From Pilatotrama ljubarskyi (lineage: Eukaryota; Basidiomycota; Agaricomycetes; Polyporales; Polyporaceae), in contig MU277742.1 of NCBI GenBank assembly GCA_022385805.1, forward strand, positions 123,377-142,972: DNA of 19,596 bases. The letters run 5' to 3'. The notes under the pieces were generated by a model, which saw only the letters and a program-made list of their open reading frames with translations, was not told where the DNA came from and did not search any database. This document shows, piece by piece, positions 8,389 to 16,914 of the stretch; the first letter of the stretch is position 1, and each line of letters opens with the position of its first letter. The position numbers and the translations under genes were made by a program.

Positions 8389-10647
8389 TCACCAAGCCTT
8401 ATTCTTGTCGTCTTCATCCTCTGTGAGGTCCTCGAAGTATCCTGCCAGCATGGCCATGTTCGCACTGCCGTGACCATCTTGTGCCTTGTTTGCCATCAAT
8501 TCCTCCCAGGCAGCCTTCTGCAGACACTCTGACTTGAAGTGACCAACCTTGTCACAGAAGTACATCAGCATATCGGTGCAGGATTTTATAGTAACCAATA
8601 GTGGTATATAGATGAGGTAGTATGCTACAGATCAGGTTGTATACGATGAACTTATGCCGGGGACCCATGGACTCTACTAGACCACCATGGCTTGATATGC
8701 GACTATGTATTCTCCCACCGGACCGCCTGTAGACTACTGCAGATTCACCTGTTGGCATCTGTAGAGCTTTATCGTAGGCCACGTGGGGCTATGTCGAACA
8801 ATAACACCATGCAAAGTCCTGTATACCATTATGTGACGTCTGACAACAGTGTCTTCGTCTCATGCTCTGCATACTGCATTCTGGGTTGCTTCTGGCTTTT
8901 GACACGTGTGATCGAATATGCGAGTAACATTTCATTTAGTAGGCTAGACTCAGATTTGAGGTCATGTATACCGTAACAGCCTGCCGTGGATTATTGGGAC
9001 GATGCTACAATGTGATACCTTGTTGAACCACAACACGAGCCCCATCATGCAATGGTGCATGCAGCCTCAGGTCACTGATTTACGCACCAAGCTGTCAGTA
9101 CTCGGAAGACGAGTGAAGGCTGGTGAATGAACCTTACATAAGCATAGCTGTCGCAATGCGCTGGCGTGGCAGGTCCTGCGCACCGACTTATCCACTTGCG
9201 AAGGCCTTGGTGAGGTACTCAGATCTCATAAGACTGGATGGATACACTCGTCGTTGCGCGCATAGAAGCACTTACAGTATTGTCAATGAGCAATCCACCT
9301 TTTGAGGACCAGATCAGTGCCGTGTTGGCACGCTTACCTGAGACCTCAGAGGGGTCGTACCTCTTCTGACTTGTAAGATTGTTGTGGTAGTACTTGAACA
9401 TCCTGCAGAGCGCAGTATGAAGATGAGATGGGGAGCTGTCTGATGAGCGGCAGTCGAGACTCGACGCGTCTGGCTCTTATACAAAGGACAAGTGGAGCAG
9501 TAAAGGAAGCCGGCACGGAGTTGAAAGATGTGACAGCTTCTCAACTGAACCCTTGAAAGACATCCACTTTGGGACATCACCTGTGCATGAATGAGAACAA
9601 GTCCACCACACCATTATGCGGCCATGGCTTTGGGTCCGAGTTGTGGACACCGTGTAGCACTCATCAATGCAGCACTCGTAACTTACACGGAGTGAAGTGG
9701 TCTGACCGCGCGGTACTGTGGTAGAGCACTGTATCAACTACTCATGTATGATGATTCCTTATAGACACCAACAATTTTTATTGTCGTCCGACGACAGATC
9801 GACAGTATAGGGAGCATGTGACAAAGCACGGTAGTGCACTACAGACGGTCCACAACATGTCGTCGCAGGCGACCAGCGCCTATCGAGCGCTGTCACCCTC
9901 GTCGTATTCTACAGGCACTTACATGCAAATGTTCAGTTTGGTGATGTAGCACTGGACTTGCGTGCGATCGAACTTTGGCTTCACGGTAAAGACCAGGGCA
10001 GGTGCCACCACTCCAGGGTCATGGGTAGAGGTAGAGCTCGAGGTAGTAGAGGATAAACCAGTCTGCCAAACTTCCTCGTTCAGGAGTCGCTGAATAACTT
10101 CTTTGAGCATGAGCTGCTCTATCGGGATGGAGTCGAGTGTGATGATGACCACATCGTACGCAGACGAGAGGCCCATGGTGACAGTGAGGATCTTGTCTTA
10201 CTCAGTGACCTCCATCTGGAACGCCATGCTGCGGATCTCCCCTATCCATGCCTGCATTGACTGCTTTGCCTTCTTCTTTGACGTCAGGGACTTCCTTTTC
10301 ATCGCCAGCTGGGTTGCAAACCTGCACGTCTTGTGCACCTCTGCCAGTGTCTCCCAGATCCCCATTGGGTCACGAGAACGCATATGGGGTAACTGACCAC
10401 CATCAACCTGCATGATCATCTCTGCCCTCACCTCGTTCATCTTCTGCACTGACCGTTTCTTCTTCTTCTTCGCATACTCCTCATGCCACTGCACCAGATC
10501 CTGCACCTCGCTATCAAGTGTGATCTCAACAATCCCATCCCACAGCTTGCGGCGGATAAGATCAGCTTCCATGCGCATCGCCCACTCGACGTAGTTGGTG
10601 TTGTTGAGTTTTGGGAAGTGAAGGTGATTGGACAGAGAGTCATACAT
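8389..10647 (-). pseudogene. Copia-type gag (nucleocapsid) gene, interrupted
   Basis: ATG at 10647 opens a frame beginning MYDSLSNHLHFPKLNNTNYV with WAMRMEADL and LWDGIV, the pattern of copia gag N-termini. A Lys-rich stretch follows, then MAFQMEVTE and an in-frame TAA (10200-10198). The frame resumes as DKILTVTMGLSSAYDVVI through IPIEQLMLKEVIQRLLNEEV to DRTQVQCY at 9946. A 1.38-kb insertion follows. The same frame continues at 8559 with FCDKVGHFKSEC and an acidic tail, stopping at 8391-8389. Joined, the zinc knuckle reads CYFCDKVGHFKSEC (CX2CX4HX4C), which packages RNA. Total about 290 codons. Both the TAA and the insertion inactivate this copy. Confidence 0.9.
8563..9946. mobile_element. 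1.38-kb insertion element in the gag zinc knuckle
   Basis: Gag codons for QCY end at 9946 and FCDK begins at 8559, so everything between is foreign to the retrotransposon. The insert is bordered by TA on both sides (8561-8562 and 9947-9948). Its ends are inverted CATCA...TGATG, with weaker matching over about 13 bp. This fits a DNA transposon that duplicates TA. A 3-bp GTA duplication with a slightly shorter terminal repeat is also possible. A minus-strand piece near 9401-9300 (MFKYYHNNLTSQKRYDPSEV) looks exon-like with a GTAAGC donor, but I do not recognise it. No transposase was identified, so it is probably non-autonomous or decayed. Confidence 0.75.
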
Positions 10648-10756
10648 GGTTTTAATGGAGAGAGGGGGGGTTATTTAAGTTCTTCTAGTTCTTCTGATAG
10701 CACCCAGACAGGAACAGCACAAAGCAGAGGGAAGCAGAGGGCTGTACAGCACGTTG

Positions 10757-10942
10757 TGTTGGAACAAGCACTAGTTCCAGGGATGCAGGGAGCCCACATC
10801 GCAAACATGTGGGGTGCTCAATCCAGGTGGCTCAATGTACATATACAAAAATGCGATCTAATCTTAAGATAATCTGTCTGAGCGCTGGCGCACGAGTGCA
10901 CCGGCTTGCTCAACGACCCAGCCCGCCCTGTTTGCTTCAACA
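10757..10942 (-). repeat. 5' LTR of the gag-only element
   Basis: Direct repeat of 8165-8350 with TGTTGG...CAACA termini. The right target duplication CCAGC follows at 10943-10947. Confidence 0.95.
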
Positions 10943-10947
10943 CCAGC

Positions 10948-11107
10948 CAACTCAGGAGAATCATTACATATGGGCAGGCACCTCCCGTGATTGTCTGGCG
11001 CACTCCCTACAAAGTGACAGGTACCAGCTCTATGCTTACATTAGTCAGAACTGTTCCCCCTCTCCACGAAATGACGTCACCTACTATGAGCCACTAGAGG
11101 CAAGACA
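10948..11107. other. Short spacer between the retrotransposon and the F-box relic
   Basis: Nothing recognised. Confidence 0.5.
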
Positions 11108-12243
11108 TCAAAATTTGAAGTCGCTGATGTTCTCCTTCTCTGGAGATTAATCATTGGTCTGTGGGCGAGGATCGTCCCATAAACTACGAGGAAGTTGGCG
11201 CGATGAGTAAGAAAGCAGATAGAAGAAAGCAAGAGGGACATCACAACTTGATCTCGCCAATTTTCTTCAAGTATCTTTCTAACTGAACGTGGGTGCCCTT
11301 CTTGTCATGACGCACAATGCGGAAGGGTAACCACTCTATAATCCAGTTGTACTGTAGCAAGAGGCAGACATAATCCAGTGAGGGGGAGAGCTGCTGGGCA
11401 AGAATGCACATGATGTTCTCCAGTCACTCTATTTGTTCCACATGGGAGACACTGACAGACCGGTCCCTAGGCATCCATCCTCTAAGCGGGTGTGGAGTGT
11501 CGACCAAGTCAAGATGTATGCGCAAAATGCATAGACGTGGGAGCGCAGAGACCAGAGGCAATGTAGTCCTGGAAGCGAGAGGCTCAGCATTTGTTCTACT
11601 ATCACGAACACGTTAAGAAGTGTGCATACCAACAGGACTTCTGGATCGTCCAGTTTCCGGTATCAGTATATTGTCAGCCGCTTGAGCGTAGGAAACAGCA
11701 TTGGAATGCATCAGAAGAGACTGGAGTCGCTCACGTCCTCTTGAAACTCAATCTGCAGCTCCTTTAGCAGCCACATGTGGCAGCTTGTGAGGAGACTGTC
11801 CAACTCGGATGCAGACAGGATAGGCGAGTCTCAGCCGATGTGTTTAAGCAGTTTGAGCTCATGCCAATACTGGTGGATGTAATGGTGCAGCCAGCAATGA
11901 AGGGTGAGGCTCCGCAGAGTCCACAGAAGGGGTGCATACACCCAATCTGTAGGATCAGGGTGGGCTACAGCAAGGTGTGTCAGCTGCTTGCATGGGAATG
12001 GAGTGTTCCAGGAAGGTGGGGATAGTCTATGGCAACCATTGCCACATCAGTGCGCTTGATCGAACGTCAGTGATCATAGATTAGGCATGCCTGATATGAG
12101 CTTGACGATGGGAGTACCAGCATCTTCAACCTGCCAGTCAACTTGGTCTCCGCAAAGTGACAATGTCTGAAGATGGAGCCAGTATGATTGAGCCATCATA
12201 GAGAGAGGCACTGATGAGACCAGAGAGTGGCTGACAAAGCAAT

Positions 12244-12312
12244 GGCACAAGCAGGATTTGAACCTGCGGCCTCTAGGCGCTATGGTGCTCTAGACCACTG
12301 AGCTATTGTGCT
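12244..12312 (-). ncRNA. tRNA-like sequence (SINE head or tRNA relic)
   Basis: The minus strand carries a perfect internal A box (TAGCTCAGTGG), a D-stem GCTC/GAGC, and a B box GGTTCAAATCC inside a 5-bp T-stem (GCAGG/CCTGC). The acceptor stem (AGCACAA with TTGTGCC) pairs at 6 of 7 positions. Between the D and T arms only about 19 nt remain instead of about 23, and no 5-bp anticodon stem forms, so it is not a working tRNA. It lies in a roughly 200-bp segment absent from F-box copy 2, which suggests a tRNA-derived SINE inserted into copy 1. No oligo-T or A-rich tail was found, so a lone tRNA relic is the alternative. Confidence 0.55.
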
Positions 12313-12772
12313 GTTGTCAACTCTAGCTATAACCCCCAAGGGATTCTAATTTGCTAGATGTCCGAAGGTTCAACCTGATGCAACTCAACTCAACGCAGTA
12401 CACAACACAGTTGGTTGAACCCCCATCAGTGCAACGTCGAGCGGAATTTGGAGGAGCTTGAGTGAGGATGGAAGCTGGCTCAAAAGGAAGCCAATTAGGG
12501 ATACGTCGCCTATCAGAGCCCTGCCTCTGGAATCTCGACAGTTGATGATGGTGTATATGAAGGATGCAAGTGAAGATACTGTGAAGTGGCTCTCCTTTGG
12601 GAGGGGAGTCCCACGGTTAGGGCTGATGGTGAGGTCAAAATGGCGTAGCCATGGCAGTAACAACATGGCCTTGATCGCCTGCCATGCGACCTCATGTTCT
12701 GGCAGCCACAATCCGTCAAAGGTAATATGACTGGAATGGATTAGTGGTTAGGATGATGCACACTACGGATTA

Positions 12773-14183
12773 CTCGGGTGTTGATAGGGAGTCCGTGGCG
12801 CTGAGTGGGTACAATGCACACTCACATCGAGTCGTGTCAGCCTGTGCAGTTGCTCGGACTCCGGCATGCATTCCTTCTTGTTACCGTAGCCTTTTCCTGT
12901 AGATTTTTGTTGCATCATATTTGTTGTTACTCACTTGCTCCACCATTGACCTCAGGACCTTGTGCATCGCCGAACCTTGGCAGCGCGAATACAACTCTTA
13001 TGGCAATCCTGCCCCACCGCACATCATGTGACCACACTGACCGTCTTGCCGCCTCCTCTACCATACTCCCATTGTTTTACATTTTAGTTCCTCTATTTTC
13101 CTTAATCGTCTCTGGCCCTCCAGCCTCCGGTAGATAGCATAAAAACTTGTACTTCAAACTCGAACAAAGCAGCTTGTTTCTCCCTCCAAAGCCCCTGCCT
13201 GACTTCCCTTTCCAAGTCTTGCACCTTGTGCCCAAGCTCACCTTTCATCGCCTTCGTTGTCGCCATCACCGTCTCTGCCGTTGCACTGGTAGTGCCTTTC
13301 GTATCGTACATTGTCACTCGTGGCCATCTTACGCAGTCTCTTACACACCGAGCGGGTCTGTGTCTCACCTAGTTCTATTCTGATCCTATCTATTCTACTT
13401 TATCCTCCTCTGCGCTCCCCGATGACTCCTCGCTATCACGTCCACTCTCAGACCCGATGATAGATATCCAAACTCTCAGGTCAGAGAGTGGATGGTGTGG
13501 TGAGAGGTCATCGGGAATCACAGAGGAGGAGGGATAGGGTAGGTAGACTAGACCCAATAATAGACCTAGTGAACAGGCACAACTCACGCAAGGCGCGAGA
13601 GACTGAGTGAGACGAGGGCGGACGATGACATACAATACGATAGGTGCTACGAGCGTGATGGCAGAGACGACGGAAGCAACGGTGAAGGCAAAGACGACGA
13701 AGGTGAGCTTGAGCGTGGGGTGCGAGACTTGAGGAGCGAAGTCAGATGGCGGCTTTCGAGGAGAAAACAAGCTGTGTTGCATGAGGACCGAGTACAGCCT
13801 TTTATGCTAGCTACCGGAGGCTACAGAGCCAGTCGTGATTGAAGAAAATACACGAAAGAGAATATAAAAGTGTCGGGAGTTCAGTAGACGAGGCGGTGAG
13901 AAGGTCAGCGCGATGCGTCTGAGCGCAGTCATGTGATCCCCGACGAGGTGAGATTACCCAAAGTGTTGCATCCGCGCCGCCAAGCGTCGGCAGCGTGCAA
14001 GTCCCTATGATCGAAGGTGGAGTAAGTGAGTAAGAACAAATAGGATGCAATGAAAATCTACGAGGCAACTCTACGGTAACGAGAAGGAACACGTGCCGGA
14101 GTCCGAGCCACCGTGCAGGCCGACACAACTTGATGTGAGTGCGCGTCGTACCCGCTCAGCGCCGCGGACTCCCCATCACCGAG
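12773..14183. repeat. 1.4-kb imperfect palindrome
   Basis: The left arm (12773 to about 13453) and right arm (about 13478-14183) are inverted copies of each other across nearly their whole length, with a short centre near 13466. Matching landmarks are GGAGTCCG at the outer ends, CTGAGYGGGTAC, GGCTCGGACTCCGGCA or a close form, TACTCACTTRCTCCACC, CCTCCGGTAG, CAGCTTG and CCCGATGAC. Divergence is appreciable, so it is not a recent or artefactual fold-back. It interrupts F-box copy 1. The arms are convergent copies of a unit that carries a small membrane-protein exon. Confidence 0.88.
13588..13782 (-). CDS. First exon of a small single-pass membrane protein in the right palindrome arm
   Basis: ATG at 13782 opens 65 clean codons (MQHSLFSPRKPPSDFAP...) ending at a GTGAGT donor. 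A strongly hydrophobic segment, about residues 25-54, has the core VVFAFTVASVVSAITLVAPI, so one membrane span is predicted. A CATAAAAGG TATA-like motif sits about 20 bp upstream. The left arm keeps the same peptide pattern (SLFLPPKPLPDFPFQV, then LTF, a 1-2 nt shift and IAFVVAITVSAVALVVPFV), which argues that the unit once encoded protein. No second exon could be placed across the palindrome centre. The family is unknown to me and the gene is probably not functional here. Confidence 0.4.
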
Positions 14184-14198
14184 GGTTTGGATATCTAT

Positions 14199-14469
14199 TA
14201 GCGTACCACACAAAGCACCAGAACTTCACCAATGAGACATTGGAGAATTCCCCTGTCATCACAGTCCCATTCAGGCAGAATATGATGCTCCGGAAGATGC
14301 ATGGCGGGCAGGCGTTTCTAAGCCACCTGTAAGTCCTGAAGAGTCTCTTCAAATGTCCACCAGGATGTAAAAACTCGAAGACATGCGCAAGAACATCGTC
14401 GTTTAAGAGGCAGAGAAGACATCTGAACGGATGATTCCTACGATGTGGACACTGCAGAAGACATAAAGC
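14199..14469. other. F-box exon of copy 1 and its 5' flank
   Basis: The F-box part of pseudogene copy 1 (14422 leftward) lies here. Upstream sequence to 14469 shows no convincing first exon. Confidence 0.4.
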
Positions 14470-14812
14470 TTACGGTGGGTGAATAGTGACAGGTGCTGTG
14501 AGCGGGACCTGTGAGTCCATGGGCCGATACAATTTTCTATGTGCTGGTACGTGCCCTTGGTCAGTTGTGGCACCGCGAACGCTCACATCCAGCTCGTGTA
14601 AGATCTCTGAGTCGGCATGGGTGGCAATCTGTATGGTGCACTGCGTGCGGCTGCAGATACTGGTCTGAAGAGTCCACATCTGTGCTTGGGATGACAGTGC
14701 CAGCAGCAGAGCCTGGATAAGTACGAGTGAGTGGGAGCGACAGCTGAGCGCAGCTAAACACTATAGTCACGACAGTTGTTGTGGGCAAGTGACTCAGGAG
14801 CATGGTCACAGG

Positions 14813-15205
14813 TCACAGCTGCAGTATGCCGGACGGGGTGCGGGATTGCTGGATTTGCAACTGAGTCTTCCGCAGTATCACCACGAACAACGTGGCGGTA
14901 TCATACACTACCAAAGTACTGTTTCCAAGGCTGGCCTCCTCTACGTTCAATATAACAGTCCGAGAACACTTTCCATCTTTCTGGGGTGTCAATCCAGAAT
15001 GCTTATGTGTAACGTCTGGAGCTGTGTATGTCCACCGAAGGGGCATTAGATTGGCTGCCCACATGACTCGGAGTGCTTTACGCATGCACCTCTCACTTCT
15101 CGATTGCGAGTGCTCCCCACAGGGATCATAATCAAATGGCTGGCCTGGGGTGCCACATATGCAGCCATGCAGATTCTTAGATGATGACAAGGCTTCTGCA
15201 CTCAC
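14813..15205 (-). pseudogene. Possible membrane-protein gene remnant
   Basis: A minus-strand open stretch begins with GTGAGTGCAG, which looks like an intron donor rather than a start. It includes CMRKALRVMWAANL, ASLGNSTLVVYDTATLFVVI and LRKTQLQIQQSRTPSGILQL. The hydrophobic run followed by a polar Arg/Gln-rich loop recalls, loosely, the multi-span basidiomycete proteins with a DUF6533 domain, where such a span precedes a loop and a further span. Sequence down to about 14480 is broken. Identity is weak; a chance open frame is possible. Confidence 0.25.
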
Positions 15206-15343
15206 TTAGACGATTCTGTGCTCTGCGATCATTGGGTCAGAGTCTCGGCAACTTCCAACTAGTACTTCATCTGGGCTGCCCTTTCACTGTTGGTGATGAT
15301 AATCCGCACTGGTCTTTCATCATTTCTGGATTGTATAATCGTT
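15206..15343. other. Gene-free stretch
   Basis: Nothing recognised. Confidence 0.4.
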
Positions 15344-15381
15344 AATAGGGGGAGCCCGCGTTGCTGAGCGGGTACAGTGAC
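15344..15381 (+). repeat. Third partial copy of the palindrome unit end
   Basis: ATAGGGGGAGCCCGCG and GCTGAGCGGGTACA match the outer end of the palindrome arms (12784 onward, + orientation), and CAGCGAATACAAC follows about 10 bp later, as it does further inside the left arm. It looks like an internally deleted copy of the same unit. Confidence 0.5.
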
Positions 15382-15840
15382 TGATGGGCAGCGAATACAA
15401 CGTGTTGCATTAGGTAGTCAGGTGGTGGTAGTAGCCATGTGATCGCGTACTCTTGTGTCACGAACAGCATACCGCCGTGTCAGTACATTGTACAGAGGGT
15501 CCTCTAAGTACGTAGGACTGGGTAGTGCTACTAGTCGTGTCACCAGCCATTATAGAGGTCCTTCCAAAACAGGGCAGTATAGAGAACGAAACAGAGGACC
15601 ACCTGCACTGAAACAAGCGGCAGCACTGGCAGGAATTCGCATATGTAGATGCTGTTCACATGCACGAGTCCCTCACTCAGGGCTACAGCTGTCTGACCTC
15701 TTACACATACTCCTCCTTCCACATCCTCAAAGAATTTTGCAATCTCGCAATGTCGGAACCCATGTCGCCCTCCTCCAAAGGACGATTTCTGCCTCCCGTT
15801 CACCCGGTCAAACTGTTACATCCCATGCACCCACCTTCTT

Positions 15841-16470
15841 CTCCGGTTTAACTCCGCATTTTCCAATCTTAACTCCACCCATTAACTCCGCATTTTTTGG
15901 ACCTGACTCCGGACTTATTTCCTCATTCTGACTTCACTACATTCTCTCCATACTTGTACTCCGCTTTTCCGGAGTTTTACTCCGCATTTTCGGACTACAA
16001 CTCACTTTTCCAGACTACAACTCCGCATTTTCTCTGAAGTTCAGTCTTATGTCTCTGATTGTGCCATTCCTTCAAAATAGGCTTATTGTCTTCATCCTGG
16101 AACCCCTCTTCCATCCTTCTCCTTATTGTTTGCATTCACAATAAGGCTTACTTCTATATATACCAAGCTGGTATGTCGTGGCTACTCAGTTCAGATACTT
16201 GTTGCACTTCTTGTCATTGCCGTGATCCTGCAATCAACTTGTGTCTTGTCCTCAATTTTGCTCCTTGTCTCCAAGTCCGCTCCAACTTTGGATGTACTCC
16301 GCTCCAACTCCGGACATACTCCACCTCCATCCTCTAGTCCAAAATCGAGGAGAGCCCAGAAGGTTCTCAGGCACGTTGCTAATAGCTTCGCGAAAGTCCT
16401 CACCCTTGCTGTGCCTCCGTCCGGACGTTCTCAACTCTGAAGTCCGCATTTTTGAAGTCCGCACCCCCAA
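15841..16470 (+). repeat. Cluster of dispersed ACTCCGCATTTT-type motifs
   Basis: ACTCCGCATTTT occurs at 15851, 15885, 15979 and 16020, with variants at 15958 and 16441 (AGTCCGCATTTT). CTCCGGA/TCCGGAGT forms lie between them. Spacing is irregular, so it is not a simple tandem array. Such clusters are typical of subterminal regions of DNA transposons or of old degenerate repeats. No credible protein is encoded. Confidence 0.55.
16122..16147. other. Small perfect hairpin
   Basis: CCTTATTG and CAATAAGG form an 8-bp stem around a 10-nt loop, just upstream of a TATATATA run. Function unknown. Confidence 0.4.
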
Positions 16471-16914
16471 CTCCGGACTTAACGCCAGCATGTCCCTAAC
16501 ACAAACTGTCCATGCCACATCATCCACTGTGGGTACATGTTCAGCCTGCATTCCTGCTGCAGAGGCGGCTTCCGCAAGGCAGTGTGTGTGCGACCCAGTG
16601 CAGGAGCCTGCTCTCGCGTGCTCCTGGCCATCAGTGAAAGCCGAGCTTGACACGCCTCATGATGGCCATGGATGACTTGAGTTTCAGATTTGGAGATGCT
16701 GGTTGCAGGGGAATCGGAGTGGAATTCTACGAGCATCTCATGGACGGACTAGGAGGGCATTGAGGAGGAAGAAGAGCCTGCATACAGTCGAGGGATGAGC
16801 CTTGGATGAGTCTAACATAGTACATGCAGCACACAGTCAGCACAAGCGCACATTTGGAAGACTCACACTCTGACTATGTCTGGTTCAGCTCGCTATATAC
16901 TCCTGGATCAAAGT
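16471..16914. other. Gene-free stretch 3' of F-box copy 2
   Basis: Open frames here lack ATG starts or protein-like composition. Nothing recognised. Confidence 0.4.

Larger units (their letters stand above)
8165..10942 (-). mobile_element. Gag-only Ty1/copia-like LTR retrotransposon
   Basis: Two 186-bp direct repeats (8165-8350 and 10757-10942) begin TGTTGGA and end T(C/T)CAACA, the TG...CA form of LTRs. The element is flanked by an exact 5-bp target duplication CCAGC (8160-8164 and 10943-10947). Transcription runs on the minus strand: 5' LTR at the right, 109-bp leader, one gag frame, then a polypurine tract and the 3' LTR. No protease, integrase, reverse transcriptase or RNase H is present, and the gag stop (8391-8389) is only 38 bp from the 3' LTR. 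That is the architecture of non-autonomous, gag-retaining elements (the TR-GAG type described in plants). The leader sequence after the 5' LTR does not resemble a usual tRNA-primer site. Removing the nested insertion leaves about 1.39 kb. Confidence 0.9.
11108..14422 (-). pseudogene. F-box/leucine-rich protein pseudogene, copy 1
   Basis: The F-box segment starts after a TTCAG acceptor at 14422: CLLCLLNDDVLAHVFEFL, later CIFRSIIF. LRR-like parts follow: LWLPEHEVAWQAIKAMLLLP (from about 12711) and SSLKLLQIPLDVALM. Then SGMPNL-stop-SLTFDQ, KQLTHLAVAHPDPTDWVYAP and LTLHCWLHHYIHQYWHELKL (about 12130-11830). The last parts are IHLDLVDTPHPLRGWM, SLDYVCLLLQYNWIIEWLPF and a final exon ending NISDFKF (stop 11110-11108). 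Each part aligns in order with copy 2 at 16915-18695. F-box proteins link Skp1-Cullin ubiquitin ligases to targets; these fungal LRR types are usually uncharacterised. Many stops and frameshifts plus two insertions (palindrome about 12773-14183; tRNA-like about 12210-12410) show it is dead. Confidence 0.85.

Noticed and set aside
12244..12312. Functional tRNA gene
   Set aside because: The anticodon arm cannot form, about 4 nt are missing, one acceptor pair is a mismatch and no oligo-T terminator follows.
13102..13368. Minus-strand open frame in the left palindrome arm
   Set aside because: It is antisense to the degenerate copy of the membrane-protein exon and begins without a real start codon.
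15455..16675. Open frames across the motif cluster and its flanks on both strands
   Set aside because: They lack ATG starts where expected, and their peptides reflect the repeated ACTCCG-type motifs rather than a protein family.
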